This document shows positions 17,573-26,407 of a stretch of 64,000 nucleotides of DNA, one piece after another. The position numbers and the translations under genes were made by a program. This stretch comes from JANRLF01 sp033762815 (GTDB lineage: Bacteria > Bacteroidota > Bacteroidia > Chitinophagales > CAIOSU01): contig JANRLF010000001.1 of assembly GCA_033762815.1 (NCBI GenBank), positions 62,001-126,000 on the forward strand. The letters are read 5' to 3'. The first letter of the stretch is position 1. Each line of letters begins with the position of its first letter. Under the pieces are notes generated by a model. The model was given only the letters and a program-made list of their open reading frames with translations, ran no database searches and had not been told where the DNA came from.

Positions 17573-19837
17573 ATGGTCAATGTAATAGTTGCCTTTTTAC
17601 TTTCTCTGTCCATCGTGCCCGTGTATTCGCAAACCCTTGTGGGTTTTGTTTTTGCTGAGGGAAAGCCATTGCCTTTCGCTTCGGTACAGATAAAGGGTAC
17701 TTCAATAGGTACTGTAACCGATGACAAGGGTTTTTTTGTAATCCATGATTTAAATCAAGGCGATTATCAGTTACTTATATCGGCTATAGGGTATCAAATG
17801 CGCAGCGAAACGGTGCATATTGATACCGAGAAGTTAGATTTGGGCATTCTCGATTTGGCCGTTTCCACCTTAGGACTGGATGAGGTGGTGGTAACAGGTA
17901 CCATGAAAAATGCTTACATCGGCGAATCGCCCGTAAAGGTGGAAGTAATAACCGCAGCTTTTATTGAAAAAACAGCTAGTAACAATGTAGTAGAAGCCAT
18001 CAATTATGTTAATGGCATCACGGAAGTTGTAGGTTGTGGGGTCTGCTTTACCAATAGTATCAGCATTAATGGTATGGATGGCCCCTATACCGCAGTGTTG
18101 ATCGATGGCACCCCCATGTTTGGTAATTTGGCCTCCGTTTATGGCCTTAATGGTATTCCAAACTCGATGGTGGAAAGGATAGAAATCATCAAAGGCCCAT
18201 CATCTACCCTATATGGTTCGGAAGCAATTGCAGGGGTTATCAATGTAATCACAAAGAAACCGGAAAAACAACCGCATCTATCCATTGACCAATCATTTAC
18301 TTCGCACCTTGAAAGTTATACTGACGTAGCTTACTCCCCTTCACTCAAGCGCTGGAAAGGGATAATAAGTGCCAATTATGCTTATGTAAACCACTATGAT
18401 GACCGTCAGGAGGATGGCTTTGCCGATCAACCAAGTATGGATAGGTTGAGTGTTTTCAGCAAATGGAGCAATGTTAAGGCTACTGGAAAGCGTTTTGATA
18501 TTAGCGGAAAGTTCTTTTACGAGGACAGGCGGAATGGGGTAAAGGATTTCTTGAGCAACAGGGCTTATAGAAGCATTCGGGGCAACGATAGTATTTATGG
18601 TGAAAGCATCTATACGCTGCGTGGTGAGCTGTTCGGTACTTGGGAATTGCCTGTAAAGCCAGACCTAAGGTTGGATTACTCCTTTAGCGCACACCATCAA
18701 GATAGTTATTATGGCAATACGCCTTACCTAGCCAAGCAATATATCGGTTACCTTAATCTACTATGGAATAGAAGGTTCGGTAAGCACCAGCTAACCACCG
18801 GTGCTACTGGGCGTGCGCAATGGTATGACGATAATACCATCGTGACTACTGAAAATGGAAGGAATGCTGGAGTAATGCAGCACATCCCAGGCATATTCAT
18901 TCAAGATGAATGCTTTATTAGCGAGCAATGGGATTTATTGGCGGGTCTACGACTTGATTATTATTCAGCGCACGGTGTTATTCCGGCACCTAGGGTATGC
19001 ATTAAGTATATGCCCGCCAAAATGAGTACACTGCGGTTCAATTTTGGTACTGGCTTTAGAATTGTTAACCTTTTCACCGAAGACCATGCCTTCGTTTCAG
19101 GTAACAGAAATGTAGTGATTGAAGAAGACCTTAAGCCAGAGAGGTCATGGAATGGAACGCTGAACCTGAACCAACGCTTTACCATAGGTAAAAGCCAGGG
19201 GTTTATTGACGTTGATGGGTTTTACACTTGGTTCAGCAATGCCATTAACCCTGATTATAGCATTCCTGGCCAAATCATATATGGCAATAGTGACGGCCAT
19301 ATTGTGAATACTGGTGCGGCAGTTAGTATCAATCAGGAATTTTACTTTCCTATAAGCTATTCCATTGGCTTTACTTATTTACATGCTAGCAACAGGTTTA
19401 GGAACAATGCGGGCGAAACTGTCAGTGAGCAACTACCTTTTGCAGCCTCATGGAGCGGGGTAGCTACGGTTTCCTATAGGTGGAAAAAGGCTAAGCTGAC
19501 TATTGATTATACGGCCAACCTAAAAGGGCCTATGCGATTGCCAGAAGTTTATGATTGGGTAGATGGTGGCTTAAGTAGCAGCCCTAGAGCATATCATTCT
19601 CCTGTTTTCAGTATTCAGAACATACAGGTTAGTAAGGATTTTGAGATAGGAATCAGGCTGTATGGAGGTGTTCGCAACTTGTTTGATTATGTGCAGCCAC
19701 AAAGCCCTTTGGCGGCTTACAACGATCCAAACTTCCAACCTGGCTTTAGCCCCTATTTCGATACCTCCTATGCCTATGCTGTGCAACATGGTAGGGAGTT
19801 TTTCCTTGGTGTGCGTTATCAATTGAAAAAGTCATAA
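17573..19837 (+). CDS. TonB-dependent outer-membrane receptor, probably metal-related
   Basis: A 754-aa receptor. It has a signal peptide (cleavage near residue 19), a CarboxypepD_reg-like domain (about 22-100), a plug domain (about 105-230) and a C-terminal 22-strand barrel ending in RYQLKKS. The plug contains a CxxC motif, CGVC at 155-158, directly before NSISINGMDGPYTAVLIDG; this variant is common in Bacteroidota receptors associated with metal uptake. The next gene is a DtxR/MntR-type regulator, and a DtxR-box-like palindrome overlaps the promoter, so regulation by iron or manganese is likely. A cobalamin-type receptor is an alternative, but I find no cobalamin riboswitch upstream. Confidence 0.88.
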   Translation: MVNVIVAFLLSLSIVPVYSQTLVGFVFAEGKPLPFASVQIKGTSIGTVTDDKGFFVIHDLNQGDYQLLISAIGYQMRSETVHIDTEKLDLGILDLAVSTLGLDEVVVTGTMKNAYIGESPVKVEVITAAFIEKTASNNVVEAINYVNGITEVVGCGVCFTNSISINGMDGPYTAVLIDGTPMFGNLASVYGLNGIPNSMVERIEIIKGPSSTLYGSEAIAGVINVITKKPEKQPHLSIDQSFTSHLESYTDVAYSPSLKRWKGIISANYAYVNHYDDRQEDGFADQPSMDRLSVFSKWSNVKATGKRFDISGKFFYEDRRNGVKDFLSNRAYRSIRGNDSIYGESIYTLRGELFGTWELPVKPDLRLDYSFSAHHQDSYYGNTPYLAKQYIGYLNLLWNRRFGKHQLTTGATGRAQWYDDNTIVTTENGRNAGVMQHIPGIFIQDECFISEQWDLLAGLRLDYYSAHGVIPAPRVCIKYMPAKMSTLRFNFGTGFRIVNLFTEDHAFVSGNRNVVIEEDLKPERSWNGTLNLNQRFTIGKSQGFIDVDGFYTWFSNAINPDYSIPGQIIYGNSDGHIVNTGAAVSINQEFYFPISYSIGFTYLHASNRFRNNAGETVSEQLPFAASWSGVATVSYRWKKAKLTIDYTANLKGPMRLPEVYDWVDGGLSSSPRAYHSPVFSIQNIQVSKDFEIGIRLYGGVRNLFDYVQPQSPLAAYNDPNFQPGFSPYFDTSYAYAVQHGREFFLGVRYQLKKS

Positions 19838-19861
19838 AAGCGTCAAATAATTTTGCTTCTA

Positions 19862-19892
19862 TTTGGAACCAATTGATAATGAATTACCTTTG
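19862..19892 (+). promoter_or_regulatory. Full consensus promoter upstream of the metalloregulator
   Basis: TTTG (19862-19865), exactly 19 bp, then TACCTTTG (19885-19892): a textbook Bacteroidota -33/-7 promoter. The predicted start is about 19897-19900, giving a leader of roughly 100 nt before the regulator ATG. Confidence 0.75.
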
Positions 19893-19920
19893 CCAATTGA
19901 CAGATAGTTAGTTTAGTTTG

Positions 19921-19949
19921 AAAGCCCGCTACATCGATTAGTGGGCTTT
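19921..19949 (+). terminator. Terminator-like hairpin inside the regulator leader
   Basis: AAAGCCCGCT (19921-19930) pairs with AGTGGGCTTT (19940-19949), ten pairs with one G-U, and a 9-nt loop followed by CTTATTT. It lies downstream of the promoter at 19862-19892, so it is either an attenuator of the regulator gene, the end of a very short RNA, or the terminator of the TonB receptor gene with the promoter sitting just inside. Confidence 0.65.
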
Positions 19950-20001
19950 CTTATTTGTCCCAATACATTTCTTCAAAAAAATATTGGCTAATTTGGCATT
20001 G

Positions 20002-20658
20002 ATGCTTTCCGTTACAGAAGAGAATTATCTAAAGGCAATTTTCAAGTTGTCCACTACGGATGGAGAAAGTATTTCCACGAATGAGATAGCAGCCGAAATA
20101 CAAACGACACCCGCATCCGTAAGCGATATGTTGAAACGGTTGGCAGATAAGGGCTTTATCTCCTATGAAAAGTATAGAGGGGTACATTTAACTCCAGAAG
20201 GGAAAGCATTATCCATAGGCCTTATCCGAAGCCATCGGCTGTGGGAAGTATTTTTGGTTGATAAGTTGGGTTTTAAATGGGACCAAATCCATGTGATTGC
20301 AGAAGAGCTGGAGCATATCAAGAACCCCGAACTGATTGCCAAACTGGATAAGTATCTGGGTTTTCCCACCCATGACCCACATGGCGACCCTATTCCAGAT
20401 GCAGCGGGAAACATTGCTTATCATGAACCTATCAGCCTACATTTACTTAAAACCGGCGATAAAGCCATAGTGGTGGGTGTAAATGAACAGGGGACTGACT
20501 TTTTGCAATATTTGGATAAGATTAAAATCGGTCTTGGCGTGCAAATAGGAATTTTGGACTCTAATAACTACGACCATTCAAAATTGGTGAGTATTCACTC
20601 TCAGAAAGTCTTCCTTTCTGAAAAAGTTTGTAAAAATTTGGTGGTAAAAACGATATAG
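20002..20658 (+). CDS. DtxR/MntR-family metal-dependent transcriptional regulator
   Basis: A 218-aa regulator. A winged helix-turn-helix occupies residues about 1-62 (ISTNEIAAEIQTTPASVSDMLKRLADKG). The metal-binding dimerisation domain has His78 (SHRLWE) and the EELEH cluster at 101-105, corresponding to MntR ligands. A C-terminal FeoA/SH3-like domain spans about 140-218. Such proteins repress metal uptake genes when loaded with Fe2+ or Mn2+. An in-frame TTG at 19984 exists, but the ATG at 20002 matches the family start (MLSxTEENYLKAI). The gene ends 3 bp before PhyH-A, so regulator and oxygenase are translationally linked. Confidence 0.93.
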   Translation: MLSVTEENYLKAIFKLSTTDGESISTNEIAAEIQTTPASVSDMLKRLADKGFISYEKYRGVHLTPEGKALSIGLIRSHRLWEVFLVDKLGFKWDQIHVIAEELEHIKNPELIAKLDKYLGFPTHDPHGDPIPDAAGNIAYHEPISLHLLKTGDKAIVVGVNEQGTDFLQYLDKIKIGLGVQIGILDSNNYDHSKLVSIHSQKVFLSEKVCKNLVVKTI

Positions 20659-20661
20659 CCT

Positions 20662-21537
20662 GTGGACCAAATATTTAGAGATGCGGATTTAGCAGCAACT
20701 TTCAGAAGGGATGGATATATCACCTTACCTTTACTGAATGAGGCAGCATGTGAGCAACTCCAAGCTATATATGCCAAGCTACCTGCAATAGAGGGGGATA
20801 CTTTTTTTTCGAGTAGCTTTATTAAAGACTCAGCATTTAAAAAGCAGATAAGTGACGAGATAGCTGAGGTACTGCGCAATTCAGTTCAAAAGCATTTCCA
20901 TCATTATAGGCAATTAGGTGCTGGTTTTTTGGTTAAGCCGGCATCACCCATGAGTGTGATGCCTATCCATCAGGATTGGACCATTGTTGATGAACCCCAG
21001 TTTGCTTCTATCACCATTTGGCTACCATTACAGGATGTGGGGGTGCAGAACGGGGCTATTAAAGTATTGCCCGGCAGCCATTTGCTAAGCAATGCATTGC
21101 GCTCACCAAGTCTTACTGACCCGCTGGAAGAGATAAGGAATGATATTGAGGAGGATTTAATCACTTTGCCAATGAAAGCTGGTGAGGCATTTGTTTTCAG
21201 CCATGCCTTGGTACATTCCTCCCATCCAAACCTATCAGAAAAGCCTCGTATTGCCGTAGCCTACGGTATGATTTACGACAAGGCTAACATGTATTATTAT
21301 TATAGGCAATCGGCAAATGACCCTATAGAGAAACTGTCCGTGGCGGATGATTTTTTCCTTAACTATCCAGAGCCTGGCCAGCGACCAATCAACTCACAGT
21401 TGGTTGAATATGTAAGTTATGTTGAGAAAAGGGTAAGTCGAGCAACTTATCTACAAAAGTACCCACGTTCTGAGAGTAATGATGGTCAAAAAAAACAAAA
21501 TGGTTTTTTTGCTAAGCTTAAAGCATTGTTTGGATAA
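20662..21537 (+). CDS. PhyH-A: phytanoyl-CoA-dioxygenase-like Fe(II)/2OG oxygenase
   Basis: A 291-aa double-stranded beta-helix oxygenase beginning at GTG, 3 bp after the regulator stop. The facial triad is His103 and Asp105 (PIHQDW) plus His185, with Arg196 as probable 2-oxoglutarate-binding residue (HSSHPNLSEKPR). N130-G-A (NGAIKVLPGSH) is another family motif. The protein ends with an Asn/Gln/Lys-rich linker and an amphipathic tail, NGFFAKLKALFG. Family members hydroxylate or otherwise oxidise small molecules and lipids; the substrate is unknown. The gene is convergent with the methyltransferase with no bases between the two stop codons. It is the plus-strand member of a six-paralogue group. 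Confidence 0.9.
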   Translation: MDQIFRDADLAATFRRDGYITLPLLNEAACEQLQAIYAKLPAIEGDTFFSSSFIKDSAFKKQISDEIAEVLRNSVQKHFHHYRQLGAGFLVKPASPMSVMPIHQDWTIVDEPQFASITIWLPLQDVGVQNGAIKVLPGSHLLSNALRSPSLTDPLEEIRNDIEEDLITLPMKAGEAFVFSHALVHSSHPNLSEKPRIAVAYGMIYDKANMYYYYRQSANDPIEKLSVADDFFLNYPEPGQRPINSQLVEYVSYVEKRVSRATYLQKYPRSESNDGQKKQNGFFAKLKALFG

Positions 21538-22542
21538 TCAATTTGCTCCTAACTCTTTTCTGTTCATAAAGTATAGGTGCTTATCGATATTTAAATCAAA
21601 TGCAGGTTTTTGGCATTTTATTTCATAAAAATCAATCGGGAAGACATAATTGTCCCAACTTTCAATTTTTGAAATATTGAACAAGTCTTGAAACTGGTTG
21701 GAAATGGTTAAATGCTCGAATATGCCTATTTCCACTTCAGGTGTTTTAACAAAATTGAGGATAAATCCTAGGCGGCGAATATCTTTTAGTACGTCGTACA
21801 AATTTGCTATGTTATATTGGTAGCCTGCGTTTATTTCGTAGCATATTTCCTTAATTCTCTCTGCATCGGTAGAGTTAGATGCTTCCCGTTCAAACAAATC
21901 TTTTATATAAAGCTGACCACCGGGTTTTAAGGTTTTCCAAGCAGCTTCAATCAATTTAGTTTTGTTATTGGAGTGCCCGAATGATTCCAAAAAAAGTATT
22001 CTATCAAATTGATTTTCACCATACATTTCATACATGGTGTGATAATCGCCTTGCCTAACCTCTATTTTATTAGATAGGTTTTCAGCTTTAATTTTTTCTA
22101 TGGCCATGTCCACTTGTACATCCGAAATGGTGCAGCCCTTAATTTGTACATCAAGTTTAGATGCAAAATATCTTGCAGGGCCAGCAATACCACAACCCGC
22201 ATCAAGTATGATTTGGTCGTTTTCAAGCCCCGCACTTTTGATGGTGTAATCAAGATAGTTAGTTACATCGTTGGTACGGTATGCCTGAATGATATCTCCA
22301 TATACTTGCAGAAATCTATGGGTATTTTCATTGTAAAATTGTTGCACCTTTTCCGGGTTCAGATGGGCAGCATGGTTTTCAAGTTTTTTGCTTGCCTCTG
22401 AAATGGTATGGGTACCATTTTCGAGCAATTTGTTTTCGGTATCTTTTAGTAGTACCTGATGGCGTTTTCTGAAAATGAAATATGCAGATAACAACAGTAG
22501 GACAGGCGGAATGACAAACAAGAAAACGGTGCTAACGGTCAT
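21538..22542 (-). CDS. Membrane-anchored class I SAM-dependent methyltransferase
   Basis: A 334-aa protein. Residues about 4-24 form a single hydrophobic N-terminal helix followed by FRKRHQ, predicting an anchor with a cytosolic catalytic domain. Motif I is LDAGCGIAGPARYFA (about 113-127), a form seen in small-molecule and quinone/sterol-type methyltransferases, and KTLKPGGQLYIKD is the post-core motif. It probably methylates an intermediate handled by the neighbouring oxygenases (inference). The gene is last in the minus-strand run, 25 bp after PhyH-B, but has its own perfect -7 box 4 bp before the ATG. Confidence 0.88.
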   Translation of the reverse strand: MTVSTVFLFVIPPVLLLLSAYFIFRKRHQVLLKDTENKLLENGTHTISEASKKLENHAAHLNPEKVQQFYNENTHRFLQVYGDIIQAYRTNDVTNYLDYTIKSAGLENDQIILDAGCGIAGPARYFASKLDVQIKGCTISDVQVDMAIEKIKAENLSNKIEVRQGDYHTMYEMYGENQFDRILFLESFGHSNNKTKLIEAAWKTLKPGGQLYIKDLFEREASNSTDAERIKEICYEINAGYQYNIANLYDVLKDIRRLGFILNFVKTPEVEIGIFEHLTISNQFQDLFNISKIESWDNYVFPIDFYEIKCQKPAFDLNIDKHLYFMNRKELGAN

Positions 22543-22546
22543 TCGG

Positions 22547-22554
22547 CAAATATA
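22547..22554 (-). promoter_or_regulatory. -7 box of the methyltransferase gene
   Basis: On the minus strand this reads TATATTTG, ending 4 bp before the ATG at 22542. It suggests a separate leaderless transcript in addition to any read-through from the oxygenase genes. Confidence 0.45.
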
Positions 22555-22567
22555 GTTGGAATAGCGC

Positions 22568-23473
22568 TTACTTGAACCATTGTATTAGGCGGTGGATAAT
22601 ACCTTTCCTTTCTGAAAGGGTGTTCTCGGGCTGAATTTCTTTTTCCTTTTCCACCATTTTCAAGGTTAAACCATTTTTCTTTGCCATAACCACTAAATCA
22701 TCAGTAATATAGGCAGGGAAATGGTATGGGCGTTCCTCCAGTTTTTCCAAACCTAAGGGGCCTTCTTGCGGATTTTGCTCTAAAAAAAAGGAAGCTTGGG
22801 ATTTATAGACTCCCAGTTTATCATTTTCCCTATAATAAAAGCGCATATCACGACCTTTTGGAATGATGCCAAATACGGCGACCAACCTCAATTGATTGGT
22901 ATTATTGGGCCCTGATGCATGTAGTAATCTATGGTCATATAACAGGGCATGTCCAGCGGGAATGTTCAATGTTTGCATATTAGCAACCAGCACATCGTCA
23001 AGATTCACATAGGCACAGGTAATATTAGGGCCTCGGAACACTTCACTGAATAGGTGGCTTTTAGGCAATACCATGATACCTCCATTATGTTGATTGGTAT
23101 CTACCAGCGGCACCCATAAATTAAAGGAGCGGCTAACAGATTCATCAACAATGTTCCAATCTTGATGGGGTCTTAAGATGGCCGGTACCTTATACCCTTT
23201 GGCAATATAAGAGCCGCCCAAGGGGTTTATTTGGTCAAAATATTTATTAAGCCCATTTTGGAATACTTCGATAATTTTATTGTTCATCTGCATCCGATAG
23301 CCAATGTCGGAAGAATGTGCACTGGCGTACATCGAATCGATATCGAAAGGATGGTGTTTGTCAAAATAATCAACCAACTCCTTTACTTCAATCGATTCCA
23401 AAAAAGGAATTACTACATAGCCTTGCTGCTGAAGTAGTTCATTTTGGTTTTGGTCTTTTAAAATGGCTTCCAC
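22568..23473 (-). CDS. PhyH-B: phytanoyl-CoA-dioxygenase-like Fe(II)/2OG oxygenase
   Basis: A 301-aa oxygenase starting with GTG, 3 bp after the PhyH-C stop. The iron ligands are His103 and Asp105 (RPHQDW) and His185, with Arg196 for 2-oxoglutarate (HASGPNNTNQLR). These positions are identical to those in PhyH-A, so A and B are probably the closest pair in layout. HNGGIMVLPKSH is the central family motif. A Glu/Lys-rich linker (about 265-288) leads to the amphipathic tail KGIIHRLIQWFK. Substrate unknown. Confidence 0.9.
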   Translation of the reverse strand: MEAILKDQNQNELLQQQGYVVIPFLESIEVKELVDYFDKHHPFDIDSMYASAHSSDIGYRMQMNNKIIEVFQNGLNKYFDQINPLGGSYIAKGYKVPAILRPHQDWNIVDESVSRSFNLWVPLVDTNQHNGGIMVLPKSHLFSEVFRGPNITCAYVNLDDVLVANMQTLNIPAGHALLYDHRLLHASGPNNTNQLRLVAVFGIIPKGRDMRFYYRENDKLGVYKSQASFFLEQNPQEGPLGLEKLEERPYHFPAYITDDLVVMAKKNGLTLKMVEKEKEIQPENTLSERKGIIHRLIQWFK

Positions 23474-23476
23474 AAA

Positions 23477-24418
23477 CTATATTGTCATCAATTTTCGAAT
23501 TTTTTGCCAAAGGTTATTATCCTGTTCAGCACTAGCTTTGGAGGGTTGGGCAATTGCAGGGCTGCCGGCAGATAGGCGCATTTTTTCCAGCAGCGAAGCA
23601 AGCTCCTCGTTATTGAAAGAAGGAATGCGATATTGTTTATCGGCAATTCTTCTGCCTAAATAAGGCCTCATCATGATATCGCTGTAAAAGTTATTGAAAC
23701 TGATAAGAAAATCATCGTCCTGTTCATACACTTCTACTGTATCATCCTTATTATCTGGTGCTTTATAGTGGAATACCATTTGGGCATCTTTAGTCTTTAC
23801 CCCTGATGTGATGGCGATGCGTATTCTATCTGATAGATTTGGAGGGGAGTAATGTATAAGGCGTTGATTAAGAATAACTGCTTGGCCCGCTTTTGAATGC
23901 ATTGGCTGTAAATAGGGCATCAACATAGATTCATTGCCAGAAAAAAAGAAGGGTAGTGTGGGTGCCCGAAGGGGCAAAATGTGCAAATGGCTACCTGGCA
24001 GCACATATAGTGCCCCATTATGTTCATCTGCATCGCAAAGCGGTACCCAAATATTCAGGGCCTGATACTTGGTTTCATCCACTATTGTCCAGTCTTGGTG
24101 CATGGCAAGCTCACTGCCTTTACCCGGTGTTTTGTATAGAAAGGAGGAACCAAAAGGTGTATAATCTTTCAAATGCTCCTCAAATTTTGGTAGGAAGTAT
24201 TCTGTAATGCTTATACTGGCCTGTTTTTTAAAGGCGGCATCACTTGAATAGCTGTCAGACATGAATCGATCATCTGGTACTTCGGGGTGATACCTATAAA
24301 ACAACTCAGTTAAGCTAGCTATTTCAGCTTCGTTAAACAACTGTAACTGTACATAGCCTTGCCGATCATATAATGCTTGCAGTGCTTCATTTTTGAATAT
24401 GGGCGGCACCTGTATCAT
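23477..24418 (-). CDS. PhyH-C: phytanoyl-CoA-dioxygenase-like Fe(II)/2OG oxygenase
   Basis: A 313-aa oxygenase whose ATG overlaps the PhyH-D stop (ATGA). The iron ligands are His107 and Asp109 (AMHQDW) and His189, with Arg200 for 2-oxoglutarate (HYSPPNLSDRIR). HNGALYVLPGSH is conserved. The C-terminal part has an Ala/Ser/Gln-rich linker (about 285-300) and the tail NNLWQKIRKLMTI. Coupled translation implies balanced production with D. Confidence 0.9.
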   Translation of the reverse strand: MIQVPPIFKNEALQALYDRQGYVQLQLFNEAEIASLTELFYRYHPEVPDDRFMSDSYSSDAAFKKQASISITEYFLPKFEEHLKDYTPFGSSFLYKTPGKGSELAMHQDWTIVDETKYQALNIWVPLCDADEHNGALYVLPGSHLHILPLRAPTLPFFFSGNESMLMPYLQPMHSKAGQAVILNQRLIHYSPPNLSDRIRIAITSGVKTKDAQMVFHYKAPDNKDDTVEVYEQDDDFLISFNNFYSDIMMRPYLGRRIADKQYRIPSFNNEELASLLEKMRLSAGSPAIAQPSKASAEQDNNLWQKIRKLMTI

Positions 24419-25341
24419 ATGTTCAGCAGCTTTCTAAGGAAAGATTTTTTCTTTGGACTTGTCTTAACTGGTGTGGTCTCCGTTTCTTCCACAGCGTTCG
24501 GATCAGCATAAATTTGGTCAAGTTGTTCCTTTGTCAGTTTAGGAAAATCATAATCAACATAGCCTAAGCTGGTGCCAATACTTGGCCTGCTGTGTATATC
24601 ATAGCCAAAATTGACGTATTCAGTCATGAAACTATCTTCCTCATCGAACAATTCAATCTTGTTCAGTGATTTTTCATAATAACAAATCCTAATCCTTGCA
24701 TCTTTATGGGTGAAAAAGGTATTGGTTACTGGGCGAAGCTTCCCTGAAACATTATTGGGCGATGCATGAATAATACTTTGATCAAAAATCACGGCTTGAC
24801 CAGCGTGCAGATACAGGGTTTTTAAGTACTTGCGCAAATAATCATCAGTCTCCTCATATATCCCTGGAATGGTGGAGCCACGGAGGGTAGGGTATATTCT
24901 ATGGCTACCAGGTAGTACTTGCAAAGGGCCATTTGTTTCATTTAGGTCTATCAAAGGCACCCAAATGTTGAAACCACTGAAAACACGCTCATCTACCAAG
25001 CTCATGTCCTGGTGTACACACAAGGCACTATTGTCATCGGATGCCTTAACAAGATAACAGGCACAAAATGCTTTATAGTCCAGTAGCAATTCCTCCATTG
25101 CCCTTTGGCACACTTTCATAATCACCTCATTGGCCTTTTCCCTATAGTGGGTGTCAAAAGAAAAAGTACTTGAAAAGAAACCGCTAACATCACTTTGATG
25201 GAGTTCGTAAAATTGTTGTAGCAAATATTCTACCTCATCATTTGTGTAAAAAGGTACAACTACAAAACCATCTCTTTCCATGGCCGCTTGTAAGGCATCA
25301 TCCTTGAATACCTTTAGCATTTTATTGAAACCTGGTTGCAT
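24415..25341 (-). CDS. PhyH-D: phytanoyl-CoA-dioxygenase-like Fe(II)/2OG oxygenase
   Basis: A 308-aa oxygenase. The iron ligands are His110 and Asp112 (CVHQDM, where the other active members have HQDW) and His192, with Arg203 for 2-oxoglutarate (HASPNNVSGKLR). TNGPLQVLPGSH is the central motif. A Thr/Pro/Glu-rich linker (about 283-296) precedes the tail KKKSFLRKLLNI. An in-frame ATG at 25320 (MLKVFKDDALQ) would align better with the paralogue N-termini and is a reasonable alternative start. It follows PhyH-E by 13 bp. Confidence 0.9.
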   Translation of the reverse strand: MQPGFNKMLKVFKDDALQAAMERDGFVVVPFYTNDEVEYLLQQFYELHQSDVSGFFSSTFSFDTHYREKANEVIMKVCQRAMEELLLDYKAFCACYLVKASDDNSALCVHQDMSLVDERVFSGFNIWVPLIDLNETNGPLQVLPGSHRIYPTLRGSTIPGIYEETDDYLRKYLKTLYLHAGQAVIFDQSIIHASPNNVSGKLRPVTNTFFTHKDARIRICYYEKSLNKIELFDEEDSFMTEYVNFGYDIHSRPSIGTSLGYVDYDFPKLTKEQLDQIYADPNAVEETETTPVKTSPKKKSFLRKLLNI

Positions 25342-25354
25342 ATTTATCTAGCCA

Positions 25355-26404
25355 TTAGATATTCAATAATTGCCTAATAGAATTGATTAAGCCCCGACGT
25401 TTAACTGGCTCCGAAGTTGATTGACCAGTATGTCCATTATCATTTTTTTGTTCTCGTTGCTGACTTTGTTGCTGTTCTTGCTGCTGGCGCATACCTTCCA
25501 AGAAGCCTCTTAAGTATTGGTCTAGGCGTTCGTCTACACGGTTGCCAGAACTAAGGGCCAAATCTCTAAGTTCTTCGGCTGTTAGAATATGGGGCTCATT
25601 CTCAATTAAAGTAATGGCCTCGTAACCTTCCGGTTTACGACCTTCTTGTTGGTATTGGTAGAGTTTGCGGTTGTTATATTCAAAAAAGAATTCTGGCTCT
25701 ATTTTGTAGGCTTCTAGCATTTGTGGGTCGGAGCCCGGCACTACATAATAGTGATAAAGTTGGGCTTCTTTTTGGGTAAGTCCAATTCCAGCAGCTACCC
25801 TAGGCTTATCGCTTCTGTTAGGTGGCGATGCATGGATGGTACGGTTGTCGAATATCAAAGCTTCGCCAGGTTTCATTGGTACTAGCTCCATATAAGGAAA
25901 CAATTCAAAACTATGTGCCTGAAAAGGGGATTTGAAGCCTGGTGAAGGCGAAGCCCTCTTAAAGGGAAAAAACTTATGGCTGCCTTTCAGTATAGCCATG
26001 GCACCATTATCGATATCAGTTTCTGACAAAGCAGTCCAAACTGTTACGGAACAATAATCGACTTCATCTGTGAAAGACCAATCTTGGTGCGGTGGCACAA
26101 AACTGTTTAGCCTGGGCTCTTTTACCACAAAGCTGCCAGTAAACATCTTGCATTCGAAAAAGTGTTCATTGGCCTTTGGCAATATTACCGATTCCAATTC
26201 ATTGATAACCCGCTTAACAAACTGGGTATCTTTATTGTCCATCGTAACATGGAAACCATATTCGGTAACATGGTCGTTGTTCAAGGTATTATAAAAATCG
26301 TTCAGCTTGGCTACTTCTTCTTCATTCAGCAGTTGCAGTTTAACATATCCGTTTTCATCAAAAAATGCTTGTACCGCGGGATCCTTAAATATAGGTTTCA
26401 TCAT
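25355..26404 (-). CDS. PhyH-E: phytanoyl-CoA-dioxygenase-like Fe(II)/2OG oxygenase
   Basis: A 349-aa oxygenase, the longest of the group. The iron ligands are His106 and Asp108 (PPHQDW) and His191, with Arg202 for 2-oxoglutarate (HASPPNRSDKPR). The C-terminus carries an extra region with a Gln-rich run (about 308-320), a polar linker, and the tail RRGLINSIRQLLNI. Three consecutive start codons are possible (GTG 26407, ATG 26404, ATG 26401). The ATG at 26404 is chosen; it lies 3 bp after the PhyH-F stop. Confidence 0.9.
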   Translation of the reverse strand: MMKPIFKDPAVQAFFDENGYVKLQLLNEEEVAKLNDFYNTLNNDHVTEYGFHVTMDNKDTQFVKRVINELESVILPKANEHFFECKMFTGSFVVKEPRLNSFVPPHQDWSFTDEVDYCSVTVWTALSETDIDNGAMAILKGSHKFFPFKRASPSPGFKSPFQAHSFELFPYMELVPMKPGEALIFDNRTIHASPPNRSDKPRVAAGIGLTQKEAQLYHYYVVPGSDPQMLEAYKIEPEFFFEYNNRKLYQYQQEGRKPEGYEAITLIENEPHILTAEELRDLALSSGNRVDERLDQYLRGFLEGMRQQQEQQQSQQREQKNDNGHTGQSTSEPVKRRGLINSIRQLLNI

Positions 26405-26407
26405 CAC

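Noticed and set aside
19984..20001. TTG start of the metalloregulator
   Set aside because: The ATG at 20002 matches the conserved family N-terminus.
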